Shown here: positions 45,488 through 54,018 of the stretch, piece after piece
How the letters are laid out: each line of letters opens with the position of its first letter
Position numbering within the stretch: the stretch's first letter is position 1
Assembly (NCBI RefSeq): GCF_000145235.1
Contig: NC_014391.1
Span: forward strand, 248,001 to 312,000
Direction: 5' to 3'
From: Micromonospora aurantiaca ATCC 27029
Lineage (GTDB): Bacteria > Actinomycetota > Actinomycetes > Mycobacteriales > Micromonosporaceae
DNA: 64,000 nt
Made by a program: the position numbers and the translations under genes
Notes under the pieces: model-generated
Database searches by the model: none
What the model was told of the DNA's origin: nothing
The model's input: only the letters and a program-made list of their open reading frames with translations

Positions 45488-45745
45488 TCATCGTCTGGTG
45501 CTCTCACGTACCCGAGTCGTGCCTGGCCACAAGGCCTTTCGCGGCCCGATTAAGCTGTTGAGGCCAACGGTGCTACTACCGGCCGCGAACAGGGCAGCGA
45601 TCACCGCCGCTGGCACAGGCCCACCTGCTAGGGAAGTCAGTGCACCGACGGCAAGTCCACAGCACACTCCGAGCGCCAGGATCAATGCAGCACGATGGCT
45701 GAGCAAGACCTGCGACCCGCGCGCTTCACTCTCAGGCTTAGTCAT
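45488..45745 (-). CDS. Possible small membrane protein
   Basis: 85 aa, ATG without a clear Shine-Dalgarno. Two hydrophobic stretches (AALILALGVCCGLAVGALTSL and VPAAVIAALFAAGSSTVGL) behind a charged N-terminus. Not recognised. Coding nature is uncertain; kept because hydrophobic pattern and charges are sensible. Confidence 0.4.
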   Translation of the reverse strand: MTKPESEARGSQVLLSHRAALILALGVCCGLAVGALTSLAGGPVPAAVIAALFAAGSSTVGLNSLIGPRKALWPGTTRVRESTRR

Positions 45746-45824
45746 GCGGCCGAACGCTACTGACCATCGAGGCTAGTGTCGTGGGCGTCTGAGCTGCGGG
45801 TTTGTTAGATTGACCAACGCCACG

Positions 45825-45838
45825 TCAACATATGTTGA
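45825..45838 (+). promoter_or_regulatory. 14-bp perfect palindrome before the mini-HTH gene
   Basis: TCAACATATGTTGA, symmetric and A/T-rich in a G/C-rich genome, 81 bp upstream of the GTG at 45920. Likely operator or promoter element of the element's first rightward genes. Confidence 0.5.
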
Positions 45839-45919
45839 TGACCAGACAGCCGGCCTGATCCCGGCCGTCCTGTTGAGGGAACGACGCTACGGGTAGCCAT
45901 CGAAAGGCTCGCCAATCGT

Positions 45920-46144
45920 GTGGTCAGGGACAGCGGAGGATCAAAGCTACGAGCCTTGGCGGATATCCGAGCAGCGGTTGAGGAGAACATCGCCGCCGAG
46001 GTAAGTGGCGGGGCCGAGGGGCTACTGCTAAGTGTGCGGGGACTGCCAGCAACACCGACTTGGCGGGAGATCGGTGAAGATTTAGGCGTGTCAACTCAAG
46101 CTGCCCATCGGAAGTACGGACGGCTAAGCCGCCAGCGACGTTAA
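45920..46144 (+). CDS. Small HTH protein
   Basis: 74 aa, GTG. N-terminal helix (LRALADIRAAVEENIAAEVSGGAEGLLLSV) and a C-terminal helix-turn-helix, PTWREIGEDLGVSTQAAHRKYGRLSRQ. It ends 19 bp before the OLD-like nuclease gene and is probably co-transcribed as its regulator. Confidence 0.65.
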   Translation: MVRDSGGSKLRALADIRAAVEENIAAEVSGGAEGLLLSVRGLPATPTWREIGEDLGVSTQAAHRKYGRLSRQRR

Positions 46145-46163
46145 CGGTTGAACAGGAGGGTTT

Positions 46164-47921
46164 GTGCCACCCATCATTTCCGGGGAAAATCCGGGCGGAA
46201 CGTCACCTCCCCATGGTTTGCCTACGATCAGCCTCATGCCAACGGCAGTCTTTGGCGGCCCAAGCAAGCCAAACGAAGACGTCTACATCAATTTCGGCGG
46301 CGCGACTCATCCCATTACCTACTTCGTAGGTCGGAACGGAACCGGCAAGTCGAAGACTGCTGCCGCCGTAACGCGGGCATACGGTGGACGACTACTGGCA
46401 ACCGACCGTCTGCTTGGCCTAATGAAAGCAGCGGACTACGGTTGGGGCACTTTGCCACAAAGTGGCTACAGAGGCGTGCCTCTCGGAGGGCAAGAACGCC
46501 AAAACATCGACAACTTCGTGAACCACGCAGACTATGCAGGGGTAATTTATGCCACCCAGAACTTATATGCATTGCGGGAACAGCCGGAGGTATGGCTTAA
46601 AGTAGCGGCTTTCATTCGCCGAGCACTGGGACGGATTATTGAGCTACGGGAGGATGCCGGATACCTGGACCCCTATGTTCGAATAGGGGACATGGAGTAT
46701 TCGCTTCTCCGCGACGAGGGTCACGGGCTACGCGAGCTAGTTATCCTACTTACCGCCGTTTATAGATCAGACTGGCGCTGTCTGGTTGTCGATGAGCCTG
46801 AGCTTCATCTTCATCCTTCCTTGGCAAGAATCTGGATCGGCGAGCTGGAGCAGCAGTGCCGGACGACTGGGCGACAGGCCATAATAGTGACGCATGAGCC
46901 TAGTCTTCTGCGACCGAAATCAGCAGATGACCTCGCCGCCATCTGGTACTTCGCTCCCAACTCTCGGCCCCTCCGAATCTCAGATCACGTCTTGCCAGTC
47001 CAGACGGATCGGGTGACCGCATCGCTGCAACAGAATCCCGATCTCATCAGCCAGCTGGTATTTTCCCCGAGACCGGTTCTGGTTGAGGGACCACACGACG
47101 TCGCCGCTCTTACTGCATCGCTGCAGCGCACACAGCCGCAGGAGGTGGTAGCACAAACTGACTTCATCGCTTGCGGCGGAAGCGGAGCTGTAGCTCTATG
47201 GTATGAAATCTCACAGAAGATTGGACTGGACATCAAGGCGGTCGCGGACCTTGACGCGTGCTTCTCTCCAGAGATCCAGCGGGCGCTCGACAAGTCGCCA
47301 GGAGTGGTGCGGCGTTACATCGAAGACTTTGCTGCGGACATACCTAAGACCATCGAGATAATAAGACCCTTCATCCGCGCGTCGGATAGGGCTCAAGTGG
47401 GCGCTGAGCCAAGAAGTCGGGGGCGATGGTTAGCGGACAGCCTTGAGGCAGAGGGACATTTGGTCCGAAAGGAGAAGCTTTTGGCCATATGGAGAGATGC
47501 GGACCTCTGGTTACATCCTCAAGGGACGCTTGAGGATGTGCTGGGAATTTCCAACAAGGGATCGACTGAGGCTGCTGCAGCGGCTCAGGCTCCGGGGCGA
47601 ATCGACGACGTAACTGAATGGTGTGCTTACAGACTCGATCCATCGGGAGATGTGTTCGAGTTGCTTGGCGCGACTATAGAGCGCATAGCGCACAATATAA
47701 TGGAGGCGCTTCGATTGTCACCGGGAACCGATTTTAGCCAGCCGGTGGGTGTCACGTCGAAAAGTGACGGTCGCCTAGTGCAAGTGACGCCGATCGGCGA
47801 CGGTGTGCATCGCTTGACAGTCTTAGCGCCGGCTGAATTTGCCGGCTACTGGTTGGAGTTTGCCCGCCACACCCCTTCCACCGACCTAGTCCTTCGTGAA
47901 CCTGAGCGAGACGCTGTGTAA
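46164..47921 (+). CDS. OLD-like ATPase-TOPRIM nuclease
   Basis: 585 aa, GTG with a strong AGGAGGG four bases upstream. ABC/SMC-type ATPase: Walker A FVGRNGTGKSKT (about residue 54), signature region DEGHGLRELV, Walker B CLVVDEPELHLHPS (about 210) and switch His in IIVTHEPSLL. A TOPRIM-like part follows: PVLVEGPHDVAAL with the conserved Glu (about 312) and AVADLDACF with the DxD (about 356). This is the OLD family, DNA-damaging nucleases found in phage P2 and in defence systems such as Gabija. Codon use is foreign to the window. No UvrD-like GajB partner is adjacent, so it acts alone or with the HEPN protein (inference). Confidence 0.85.
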   Translation: MPPIISGENPGGTSPPHGLPTISLMPTAVFGGPSKPNEDVYINFGGATHPITYFVGRNGTGKSKTAAAVTRAYGGRLLATDRLLGLMKAADYGWGTLPQSGYRGVPLGGQERQNIDNFVNHADYAGVIYATQNLYALREQPEVWLKVAAFIRRALGRIIELREDAGYLDPYVRIGDMEYSLLRDEGHGLRELVILLTAVYRSDWRCLVVDEPELHLHPSLARIWIGELEQQCRTTGRQAIIVTHEPSLLRPKSADDLAAIWYFAPNSRPLRISDHVLPVQTDRVTASLQQNPDLISQLVFSPRPVLVEGPHDVAALTASLQRTQPQEVVAQTDFIACGGSGAVALWYEISQKIGLDIKAVADLDACFSPEIQRALDKSPGVVRRYIEDFAADIPKTIEIIRPFIRASDRAQVGAEPRSRGRWLADSLEAEGHLVRKEKLLAIWRDADLWLHPQGTLEDVLGISNKGSTEAAAAAQAPGRIDDVTEWCAYRLDPSGDVFELLGATIERIAHNIMEALRLSPGTDFSQPVGVTSKSDGRLVQVTPIGDGVHRLTVLAPAEFAGYWLEFARHTPSTDLVLREPERDAV

Positions 47922-47995
47922 ATAGGACTCCTCCTCCGCGCCAGTCATTCAGCCCGTCAGCGACAGTCCTTGCCATCCCGATGCTCCTATGGAGG

Positions 47996-48620
47996 TCAAG
48001 GGGTGAGGGCGGCGAAGTCGGCGCTTAGGGCGGTGTAGACGTCGCGGACGATGTAGCGCTTGAGGCAGCGGAGGATCTCTTGGTTGCTGAGGCCTTCGGT
48101 GATGCGTCGTTGCTGGTAGGCGCGGGTGCGTGGGTCGTAGCGCAGGCGGCAGAGGGCGATGGGGTGTAGGGCGTGGTTGGCGCCGCGGTCGCCTCCTCGG
48201 TAGAGGCGGTGGCGGCGCACCCGTCCGGAGCCGGCGGGGATGGGGTGCGGCGCCGCAGAGGTGGGCCAGTGCTGCTTCTGATCGGAGGCGGTCGGGGTTG
48301 TCGCCGGCGGTGGTGAGCAGTTGAGCTGCGACGTCGGTGCCGACGCCGAACAGGGCGCTGGTGCGGGGCGCGGCCTGGCGGACCAGGGGTGCCAGCTGCC
48401 GGTCGCGGGTGGTGATCTCCTCGGTCAGGGCGGTGACCCGTCGGGCGAGTCCGGCCAGTGCGGTAGCGGTGGCCTGTTCCGGGTCGTTGAGCCTGGTCGG
48501 ATCGATGGTGAGGGCGGCGCTGCGGCTGACCAGCACGGCGGCGCTGACCTTGCTCAGCTGTGCGCGCAGGCTCTCGCGGGCGGCGGCGACCAGGCCGCGC
48601 CACCACCAAGCCCATCGCAC
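47996..48620 (-). pseudogene. IS110-family transposase remnant, truncated and frameshifted
   Basis: The C-terminal half of an IS110 transposase (Transposase_20 domain). One frame reads LFGVGTDVAAQLLTTAGDNPDRLRSEAALAHLCGAAP, the next frame continues VRRHRLYRGGDRGANHALHPIALCRLRYDPRT to the natural end ALSADFAALTP. A one-base insertion in the G run at 48242-48245 explains the shift. The N-terminal DEDD half is missing beyond about 48620, so it is dead. Confidence 0.82.
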
Positions 48621-48710
48621 GATTCAAGGTCCGCAAGTCGGAGCCGCCCCGGCAACGACACGCCGCCTCGACGTCCTACCGCCCGAAAATCTCTCCTCCG
48701 ATCGACTCTC

Positions 48711-49013
48711 GTGACGCACCCTGATCCCATGGCACCCGGTCAAGCCGTGGACCGGCAACGACGCGGCCACAACAACCACTGCCACCAGCGGTGGATCAAA
48801 CAGCGCAACCGCGACACCGCCGACCCGGCCTACCCAGAAGCCTGGTACGACGAGCAATGCGGCGGATGCCGCTTCTGGATCCCCCTCGACGGCGAACTCG
48901 GCCACGACTACGGTGCCTGCACGAACCCCGCCTCGAATTTCGACGGACGGGTCCGCTTCGAACACGACGGATGCGCCGCCTTCGCCAACCGCGACGACGG
49001 CTCCTTCGGATAA
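48711..49013 (+). CDS. DUF3027-like Cys-rich protein
   Basis: 100 aa from GTG 48711 (ATG 48729 is an alternative; neither has a clear Shine-Dalgarno). Contains WYDEQCGGCRFWIPLDGELGHDYGACTNPAS and FEHDGCAAF, the tetra-Cys signature of the DUF3027 C-terminal domain, which is usually part of a larger actinobacterial protein. Stand-alone here; function unknown. Confidence 0.6.
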   Translation: MTHPDPMAPGQAVDRQRRGHNNHCHQRWIKQRNRDTADPAYPEAWYDEQCGGCRFWIPLDGELGHDYGACTNPASNFDGRVRFEHDGCAAFANRDDGSFG

Positions 49014-49050
49014 CTCAACGCAAGTAAGTTGAAGATCGTCTAGCCGGACG

Positions 49051-49095
49051 TGTCACCCACGTCCCAAGACTGATCTGTCACGCACGTCCTGAGAC
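49051..49095 (+). repeat. Two 20-bp imperfect direct repeats
   Basis: 49051-49070 and 49076-49095 agree at 17 of 20 positions, both starting TGTCAC and ending AGAC, with a 25-bp period. They could be protein-binding sites upstream of the HEPN gene or an insertion-sequence end scar. Confidence 0.4.
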
Positions 49096-49209
49096 CCGAC
49101 ATGAGCGGCTGCCGGCGGTCCGACCTGATCGAGGGCGACTGGATAAGTGATGGCTGGATGGGCCGTGGCCGAAAATCGGATGGCTGAGCATTGCGTCCCG
49201 TGAGAGCGT

Positions 49210-50616
49210 GTGGTCGTGATCGCACTGCCGGACGGCTACACGTGGGCTGAGCCGCTGAATGCGGGCGTGCCCCTCGACCTCGACCGAAGGAAGCACGGCG
49301 ACCAGTGGATTGACTTCGTCTTCCGGCGACTAGCGGATAGTTCTGGGGCTACCGGGCACCAGATGGCTTCACACGACACCTTCCCTGGCGGGTACATCTG
49401 CCAGCCGACTGGAACACGGATACAAAGCGCGCTCTGGCTGCTGTTTCCTGTCGATCAAGGTCCAATCTGCGTCGTTATTGGACGCGATTCGCCGCGCGAC
49501 GATGATATCGAACCGTGGCGCGATGCAGTGGCGCATGCGCTCGGGCAGATTGGAACGGTCACGGAATTCGGATGGTGGGCAATCATCGGCCCCGACCCGA
49601 ATTCCTCCGGCGGGGGCATTCGCCTAGTACCGCCGCGAGAAGTCGGTAGTTTGAAGCTGGACGCAGCACCGGACGTCTTCGTTGAAAATGTGCCCGCGCG
49701 CTTCAATCTCTTTAGCGCTAGAAGCTGTCGCACCGGTCTCGTGAAGGTTAGGGGAACCTCGACTGGCTACACGTGGGGCGTGGCAGCGGAGGATGCAGCC
49801 AGACGACTGCGCCTGCTGTGCGCGATGCTGTCCATCGCCGGAGAATCCTGGGTGCAACGCTGCTCCGTCAACCCATTGATCAATATGAACGAGGCCGGTG
49901 AAGCCGAGCCTACGAGCGGCGATGAGATCGAGCTTCCGGTCAAGTCGCCCTGGGATCGCGATGATTTGATCTCGATGGAAGACATCTCCGAGATGACGAC
50001 CATGGAGACGCCGGACTGGATCGTTTCTCGGTGGGATGCAATTGCAAGCGACGCCGGTCTTCAGGATGTCCTGGTGAACTACCACGAGGGCCTTCTCATG
50101 ATGCCTGATCATCCGTCGTATGCAGCTTTGGCCTTCGTCGCTGTAATCGAAGCGCTCGGCAACCGGACAGTAGGGAAGCTGCCCCGCTGCGATCAATGCA
50201 AGGTGGTTACCGGGAGTGGCCAGCGTTTCCGGCAAGCACTTACGAGGGTTCTCCCAGCAGAGGAAGCCGAATACTTCGGGCGCCGATTCTATGATCGCCG
50301 GTCACGGACGGCTCACGAAGGCGTTCTTCACGGGGCCGAACCCATCTTCGGGGCATGGTCACACTGGGGTGGGATTTCGGATAACCAAATTCGCGACTTC
50401 GAGATCCTGCTGCGCAATCTCTCTACAGTAGCTCGTCGGCTGCTGCTGCTCGAGGCCGGCCAAGTTGAGGTGCCGAAATCCTCGCTACTGTGGCCGGCTC
50501 TCATATCTTCGGGCCTAACAGACCTCGCCTCTCCGGCAGCCGATGGAGGCGAAACACCAACCAGCGGAGATCAGGAACCGGACGTTGATGCTAGGTGCGA
50601 TAAGCGGCAGTTATAG
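49210..50616 (+). CDS. Apea-like HEPN protein
   Basis: 468 aa, GTG start. The first 280 residues are unfamiliar, beginning VIALPDGYTWAEPLNAG, with a beta-rich pattern. The C-terminal 150 residues (about 300-440) resemble the Apea-like HEPN domain: YAALAFVAVIEALGN, RCDQC, RFRQALTRVL and FYDRRSRTAHEGVLHG, whose RSRTAH is an R-x4-H motif of HEPN ribonucleases. Possible RNase effector or sensor of an abortive-infection type; inferred only. Foreign codon use like the OLD gene. Confidence 0.75.
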   Translation: MVVIALPDGYTWAEPLNAGVPLDLDRRKHGDQWIDFVFRRLADSSGATGHQMASHDTFPGGYICQPTGTRIQSALWLLFPVDQGPICVVIGRDSPRDDDIEPWRDAVAHALGQIGTVTEFGWWAIIGPDPNSSGGGIRLVPPREVGSLKLDAAPDVFVENVPARFNLFSARSCRTGLVKVRGTSTGYTWGVAAEDAARRLRLLCAMLSIAGESWVQRCSVNPLINMNEAGEAEPTSGDEIELPVKSPWDRDDLISMEDISEMTTMETPDWIVSRWDAIASDAGLQDVLVNYHEGLLMMPDHPSYAALAFVAVIEALGNRTVGKLPRCDQCKVVTGSGQRFRQALTRVLPAEEAEYFGRRFYDRRSRTAHEGVLHGAEPIFGAWSHWGGISDNQIRDFEILLRNLSTVARRLLLLEAGQVEVPKSSLLWPALISSGLTDLASPAADGGETPTSGDQEPDVDARCDKRQL

Positions 50617-50957
50617 TTTGGGGCCGCAGGGCTCGGTGGTGCTCCTGTTCACCTCGGCCCGGGGAAAGCTCGTCAACGATCGCTACTGGGCGGAACTCTG
50701 GTCGGGCTGACGTGAGGCTGCCGGCTGGCCGAAGGGCGGGACCTTCCACTCCCTGCGCCACTTCTTCGCCACCACGCTGATGAGCAACGGCTTCGAACCA
50801 CAGGACGTGCAGAAGGCGCTGAGGCACGCCAACCTGCGGATCACCCTGGAGACCTACGTTCACTGGCTGCCGAAAAGGGACCGTTCGCGAGGGGTCGTCG
50901 GGCAGCTCCTGCGCCGAGCAGCCCGGCGGGCCCGCAAGCCAAGATCCCCGCTAGTTT

Positions 50958-50982
50958 GTGCCCTGGTTGTGCCCGATGATCT
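50958..50982 (+). repeat. Arm-type repeat, right copy
   Basis: GTGCCCT and GTGCCCG 11 bp apart followed by ATGATCT; 22 of 25 positions equal the left copy at 45372. It is 36 bp from the tRNA-side att site. Confidence 0.45.
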
Positions 50983-51016
50983 CTTCCCAGCGTTCCCGCA
51001 GCTCAGAGGCGGTAAA

Positions 51017-51091
51017 TGGTGGGCCGCCAGGGACTCGAACCCTGAACCTATGGATTAAAAGTCCACAGCTCTGCCATTGAGCTAGCGGCCC
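51017..51091 (-). tRNA. tRNA-Lys (UUU), CCA encoded
   Basis: Minus strand. Acceptor GGGCCGC pairs with GCGGCCC; D arm GCTCAATGGCAGAGC; anticodon arm GTGGA-CTTTTAA-TCCAT with anticodon TTT; T arm CAGGGTTCGAGTCCCTG; discriminator A and genomic CCA (51017-51019). Its 3' end is the integration site of the 5.8-kb element on the left. Confidence 0.95.
51019..51048 (-). other. Attachment site att (tRNA-side copy)
   Basis: The 30-bp repeat within the 3' half of tRNA-Lys, identical to 45236-45265. Integration left the tRNA intact. Confidence 0.88.
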
Positions 51092-51222
51092 GCACGGCAC
51101 AGGTTACCCGAAGCCGATCAGCCCGGCGTGCGTCGCGCATCGACCCTCCGACCACGCCCCGACACCGGCACGACGCCGCTTCGGGGCCCTCCGCTGTGTC
51201 TGCGGACCGTTACGCTTCGGCA

Positions 51223-52389
51223 ATGTCGAGCTGGCGCCGGCACGGCCTCAAAGCGGAAGCCGCAGTGGTGCCTGCCGTCGCCCTGGTGGCCCTGCTCGGC
51301 CTGATCGTGCAGTCGGAGGGCATCGACACCACCGCCGAACTCGTGGCGCTGCTCGTCGTCCTGGCCTCGTCCGCCGCGCTCTACCTGCGCCGGCGACACC
51401 CGGTGGCCGTGGGGCTGGTGGCGCTGGCCGCTGTCGCCGCGTACGGGGCTCTGCTGCACCGGCCCGGGCCGATCATGCTGGTGTTCGTCGTGGCGCTGTA
51501 CACGGTCGTCGACGAGGGGTACCTCGCGGTCGCGGTGGGGCTCGGCCTGGCCTCTGTCGTCTCGTTCGCCGTCGCCGAGAGCTACACCCGGACCGGCGTC
51601 AGCGGGAACGGCGCGACGCTGCTGCACGCCGGGTGGCTCGTCGCGGTCATCGTCGGCGTGACCCGCAACCGGCGGGCCTATCTCGCCGAGGTGCAGGCCC
51701 GGGTGCTCGCCGCGGAGCAGCGCAAGGAGGAGGAGGCCCGCCACCGGGCCACCGAGGAGCGGCTACGGATCGCCCGCGAGCTGCACGACCTGCTCGGCCA
51801 TCACCTCTCGCTGATCAGTGTGCAGGCGAGCGCGGCGTTGCACCGGCCCGACCCGGAACGGTCGGCGGAGGCACTCACCGTGATCAAGCAGACGAGCCGG
51901 GAGACGCTGCGCGAGCTGCGGGCGGCGCTGGGCGTGCTCCGGCAGGAGAGTACGACGCCGAACCGGCCCGCGCCCGGTCTCGACCGCCTCGACGAGCTGG
52001 TCACGGCGGCCGGGCGGCGCGGGCTGACTGTGCGTACCGAGGTGACGGAGACCGGGCCGCTCCCGCCGGAGGTGGATCTGTCCGCGTACCGGATCGTCCA
52101 GGAGGCGCTCACCAACGTGAGCCGTCACGCGGGCGCGACCACGGCGGTGGTCCGGGTCGTGCCGGACGGCGACGAGGTGCTGGTGGAGGTGGCGGACGAC
52201 GGCGCCGGTCCCGCCGGCCCGCCCGGGAACGGGATCCTCGGCATGGGCGAGCGGGCCCGGGCGCTGGGCGGCTCGCTCACCACCGGGCCAGGCCCGGACG
52301 GCGGCTTCCTGGTGCGGGCCCGCCTACCGCTGCGGCCCGCCCCACTGCCGATCCCGGCGCCACGCACGGCACAGGGGGAGACGACATGA
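51223..52389 (+). CDS. NarX/DesK-type sensor histidine kinase
   Basis: 388 aa from the ATG (a GTG 27 bp upstream is in frame). About five transmembrane helices in residues 15-145, then HisKA_3 with the phosphoacceptor His in RIARELHDLLGHHLSLISVQ (about residue 190) and HATPase_c (IVQEALTNVSRHAG, N box; VADDGAGP; GNGILGMGERARALGG). The stop overlaps the response-regulator start as ATGA. Signal unknown. Confidence 0.93.
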   Translation: MSSWRRHGLKAEAAVVPAVALVALLGLIVQSEGIDTTAELVALLVVLASSAALYLRRRHPVAVGLVALAAVAAYGALLHRPGPIMLVFVVALYTVVDEGYLAVAVGLGLASVVSFAVAESYTRTGVSGNGATLLHAGWLVAVIVGVTRNRRAYLAEVQARVLAAEQRKEEEARHRATEERLRIARELHDLLGHHLSLISVQASAALHRPDPERSAEALTVIKQTSRETLRELRAALGVLRQESTTPNRPAPGLDRLDELVTAAGRRGLTVRTEVTETGPLPPEVDLSAYRIVQEALTNVSRHAGATTAVVRVVPDGDEVLVEVADDGAGPAGPPGNGILGMGERARALGGSLTTGPGPDGGFLVRARLPLRPAPLPIPAPRTAQGETT

Positions 52390-53048
52390 TCCGGTTGCTG
52401 CTCGCCGACGACCAGACCTTGGTACGCGCGGGCTTCCGCTCCATCCTCGACGGCGAGGACGGCATCGAGGTGGTCGGCGAGGCCGCCGACGGCACCACTG
52501 CGGTACGGCTGACGCGGGAACTGCGGCCGGACGTCGTCCTCATGGACATCCGGATGCCGCTGCTGGACGGGCTGGCCGCTACCCGGGAGATCGTCGCCGG
52601 CACCGACGCCCGCGTGATCATCCTGACCACGTTCGACCTGGACGACTACGTCTACGGCGCGTTGCGGGCCGGCGCGAGCGGCTTCCTGGTGAAGGACACC
52701 GAGCCGGCGGAGCTGATCCACGGCGTACGGGTGGTGGCGCGGGGCGACGCGTTGATCGCCCCGGCCGTCACGCGCCGGCTGATCGCCGAGTTCGCCGCCC
52801 GGACCCGGCATCCGGACCCGGGCCCCCGGCTGAACGCGCTCACCGAGCGGGAGCGGGAGGTGCTCGCCCTGGTCGCCGCCGGCCTGTCCAACGACGAGAT
52901 CGCGGCCCGGCTGGTGCTGAGCCCGGCCACCGCGAAGACGCACGTCAGCCGGATCATGACCAAGACGCGGGTACGGGACCGGGCCCAGCTGGTGGTGCTC
53001 GCATACGAGTCGGGGCTCACCGTCCCCGGCTGGCTCACCGCCTCCTGA
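52386..53048 (+). CDS. NarL/LuxR-family response regulator
   Basis: 220 aa. Receiver domain with the acidic pair ADDQ, phosphoacceptor Asp in VVLMDIRMPLLDG (about residue 54), Thr in ILTTFD and Lys in FLVKDT; C-terminal LuxR helix-turn-helix (LTEREREVLALVAAGLSNDEIAARLVLSPATAKTHVSRIM). Partner of the kinase directly upstream. Confidence 0.95.
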   Translation: MIRLLLADDQTLVRAGFRSILDGEDGIEVVGEAADGTTAVRLTRELRPDVVLMDIRMPLLDGLAATREIVAGTDARVIILTTFDLDDYVYGALRAGASGFLVKDTEPAELIHGVRVVARGDALIAPAVTRRLIAEFAARTRHPDPGPRLNALTEREREVLALVAAGLSNDEIAARLVLSPATAKTHVSRIMTKTRVRDRAQLVVLAYESGLTVPGWLTAS

Positions 53049-53114
53049 GCGAGCCGCCGGGACGGAACGAGCGACTCGGGCGGAACGAGCGGCCGGGACA
53101 AAGAGGGCGGCCGG

Positions 53115-53498
53115 TCAGGCGGTGCGACGGGAACGGGCCAGCGCCAGCCCGCCCAGCACCGCCCCGATCAGGCCCAACGCCACACCGGCGACCGCACCGG
53201 CACGCCCCTGACCGCTGCCGAGTCCTTCGGTGGTCAGCGCCAGATGCCACGCGCTGAGGACCATGCTGACCAGCCCGGACGCAGCAGCCACCAGGGCCTG
53301 AACCCGCCCCTCGCCCGGCCCCCGGCGAGAGCGGCTGAGTGCCAGCCCGCCGACGACCACGCTGGTCAGGCCCACCAGGGCGATGACAGTGGCGCCGGCC
53401 CGCCCGGAGCCGCCGATGCCCCCGGCGGCGAGCGAGGTGTGCGCGGCCGGGGCGAACTCTCCGACGACAGTGGTGGCGAGCAGGTGACGGATGGACAT
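53115..53498 (-). CDS. DUF6223-like small membrane protein
   Basis: 127 aa from the ATG with GAGGGAG. Four hydrophobic stretches in a repeat-like pattern: VIALVGLTSVVVGGLALSRSRR and VALGLIGAVLGGLALARSRR are near duplicates, so the protein looks like an internal duplication of a two-helix unit. No known function; convergent with the response regulator and possibly unrelated. Confidence 0.75.
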   Translation of the reverse strand: MSIRHLLATTVVGEFAPAAHTSLAAGGIGGSGRAGATVIALVGLTSVVVGGLALSRSRRGPGEGRVQALVAAASGLVSMVLSAWHLALTTEGLGSGQGRAGAVAGVALGLIGAVLGGLALARSRRTA

Positions 53499-53681
53499 TC
53501 TGGGACTCCCTCGGGTCGCGGCAAGTGGTGACGGCGGCAGCGTATGGACGCGCATCGCCGCCGGTCGTCGCCCCGGAGTCGTCGATCGGGCTACCACCAC
53601 GGGAGTACGCGCTGCGCCCGCGTACCCCAGGGGTTGCCGCCGCCAGGCGTGAACGGCGGCGGCCGGGGAACCTGGGCGACC

Positions 53682-53981
53682 ATGCGAGTCACGAGCACCG
53701 CCGCCGTGGCGGCGTCCCGCGAGGTGCCGGGCGACGACGGCGTACGCCGGCCCGGCGGTGAGGTGCACGCCTGGCTGCCGAGCCGGAACCAGACGCTGTG
53801 CGGGCTGCCGCTGAGCCGGACCCGGCTGCGCCGCTTCCCGCACGTGCCGTTCGACTACTCCGGCACCGACGTGCTCACCGAGGCGGACCCGGAGGGCTGG
53901 CTCTGCCCGCGCTGCCTGGCCGCCACCGCCGGTCGCCGCGACCGCGAGAGGGGCTGGGTGCGGACGAACCCCCGTCCGTGA
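53682..53981 (+). CDS. Small actinobacterial hypothetical protein
   Basis: 99 aa, ATG. Core EVHAWLPSRNQTLCGLPLSRTRLRRFPHVPFDYSGTDVLTEADPEGWLCPRCLAATAG: one Cys in the first half and a CxxC near the end, which may bind zinc together with the His residues. Conserved-looking but without assigned function. 37 bp before the epimerase gene. Confidence 0.75.
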   Translation: MRVTSTAAVAASREVPGDDGVRRPGGEVHAWLPSRNQTLCGLPLSRTRLRRFPHVPFDYSGTDVLTEADPEGWLCPRCLAATAGRRDRERGWVRTNPRP

Positions 53982-54018
53982 GCGGTTGCTGCCCGGTTCA
54001 GCGGGTACCGCACCCGTC

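Larger units (their letters stand above)
45236..51048 (+). mobile_element. Decayed 5.8-kb integrative element in tRNA-Lys
   Basis: Bounded by a 30-bp direct repeat (45236-45265 and 51019-51048) equal to the 3' part of tRNA-Lys. It holds a small membrane protein, a mini-HTH, an OLD-like nuclease, an IS110 remnant, a DUF3027-like protein, an Apea-HEPN protein and a disrupted tyrosine integrase next to the intact tRNA, the classic place for it. The nuclease and HEPN genes use A/T-ending codons (ATA, AGA) rare elsewhere in the window. No replication or transfer genes remain. Confidence 0.85.
50612..51058 (+). pseudogene. Tyrosine integrase C-terminal remnant
   Basis: In one frame: SVVLLFTSARGKLVNDRYWAELWSG, a TGA at 50708-50710 (probably a former Trp codon), then WPKGGTFHSLRHFFATTLMSNG and HANLRITLETYVHWLP. 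The HxxR motif (HSLRH) and the nucleophile Tyr (ETYVHW) are kept; the N-terminal domain and first catalytic Arg are gone. The frame runs into the att site at the tRNA. It presumably integrated the element. Confidence 0.82.

Noticed and set aside
48321..49013. One 230-codon rightward gene
   Set aside because: Its first half is the shadow of the IS110 remnant; only the DUF3027-like end from 48711 has coding character.
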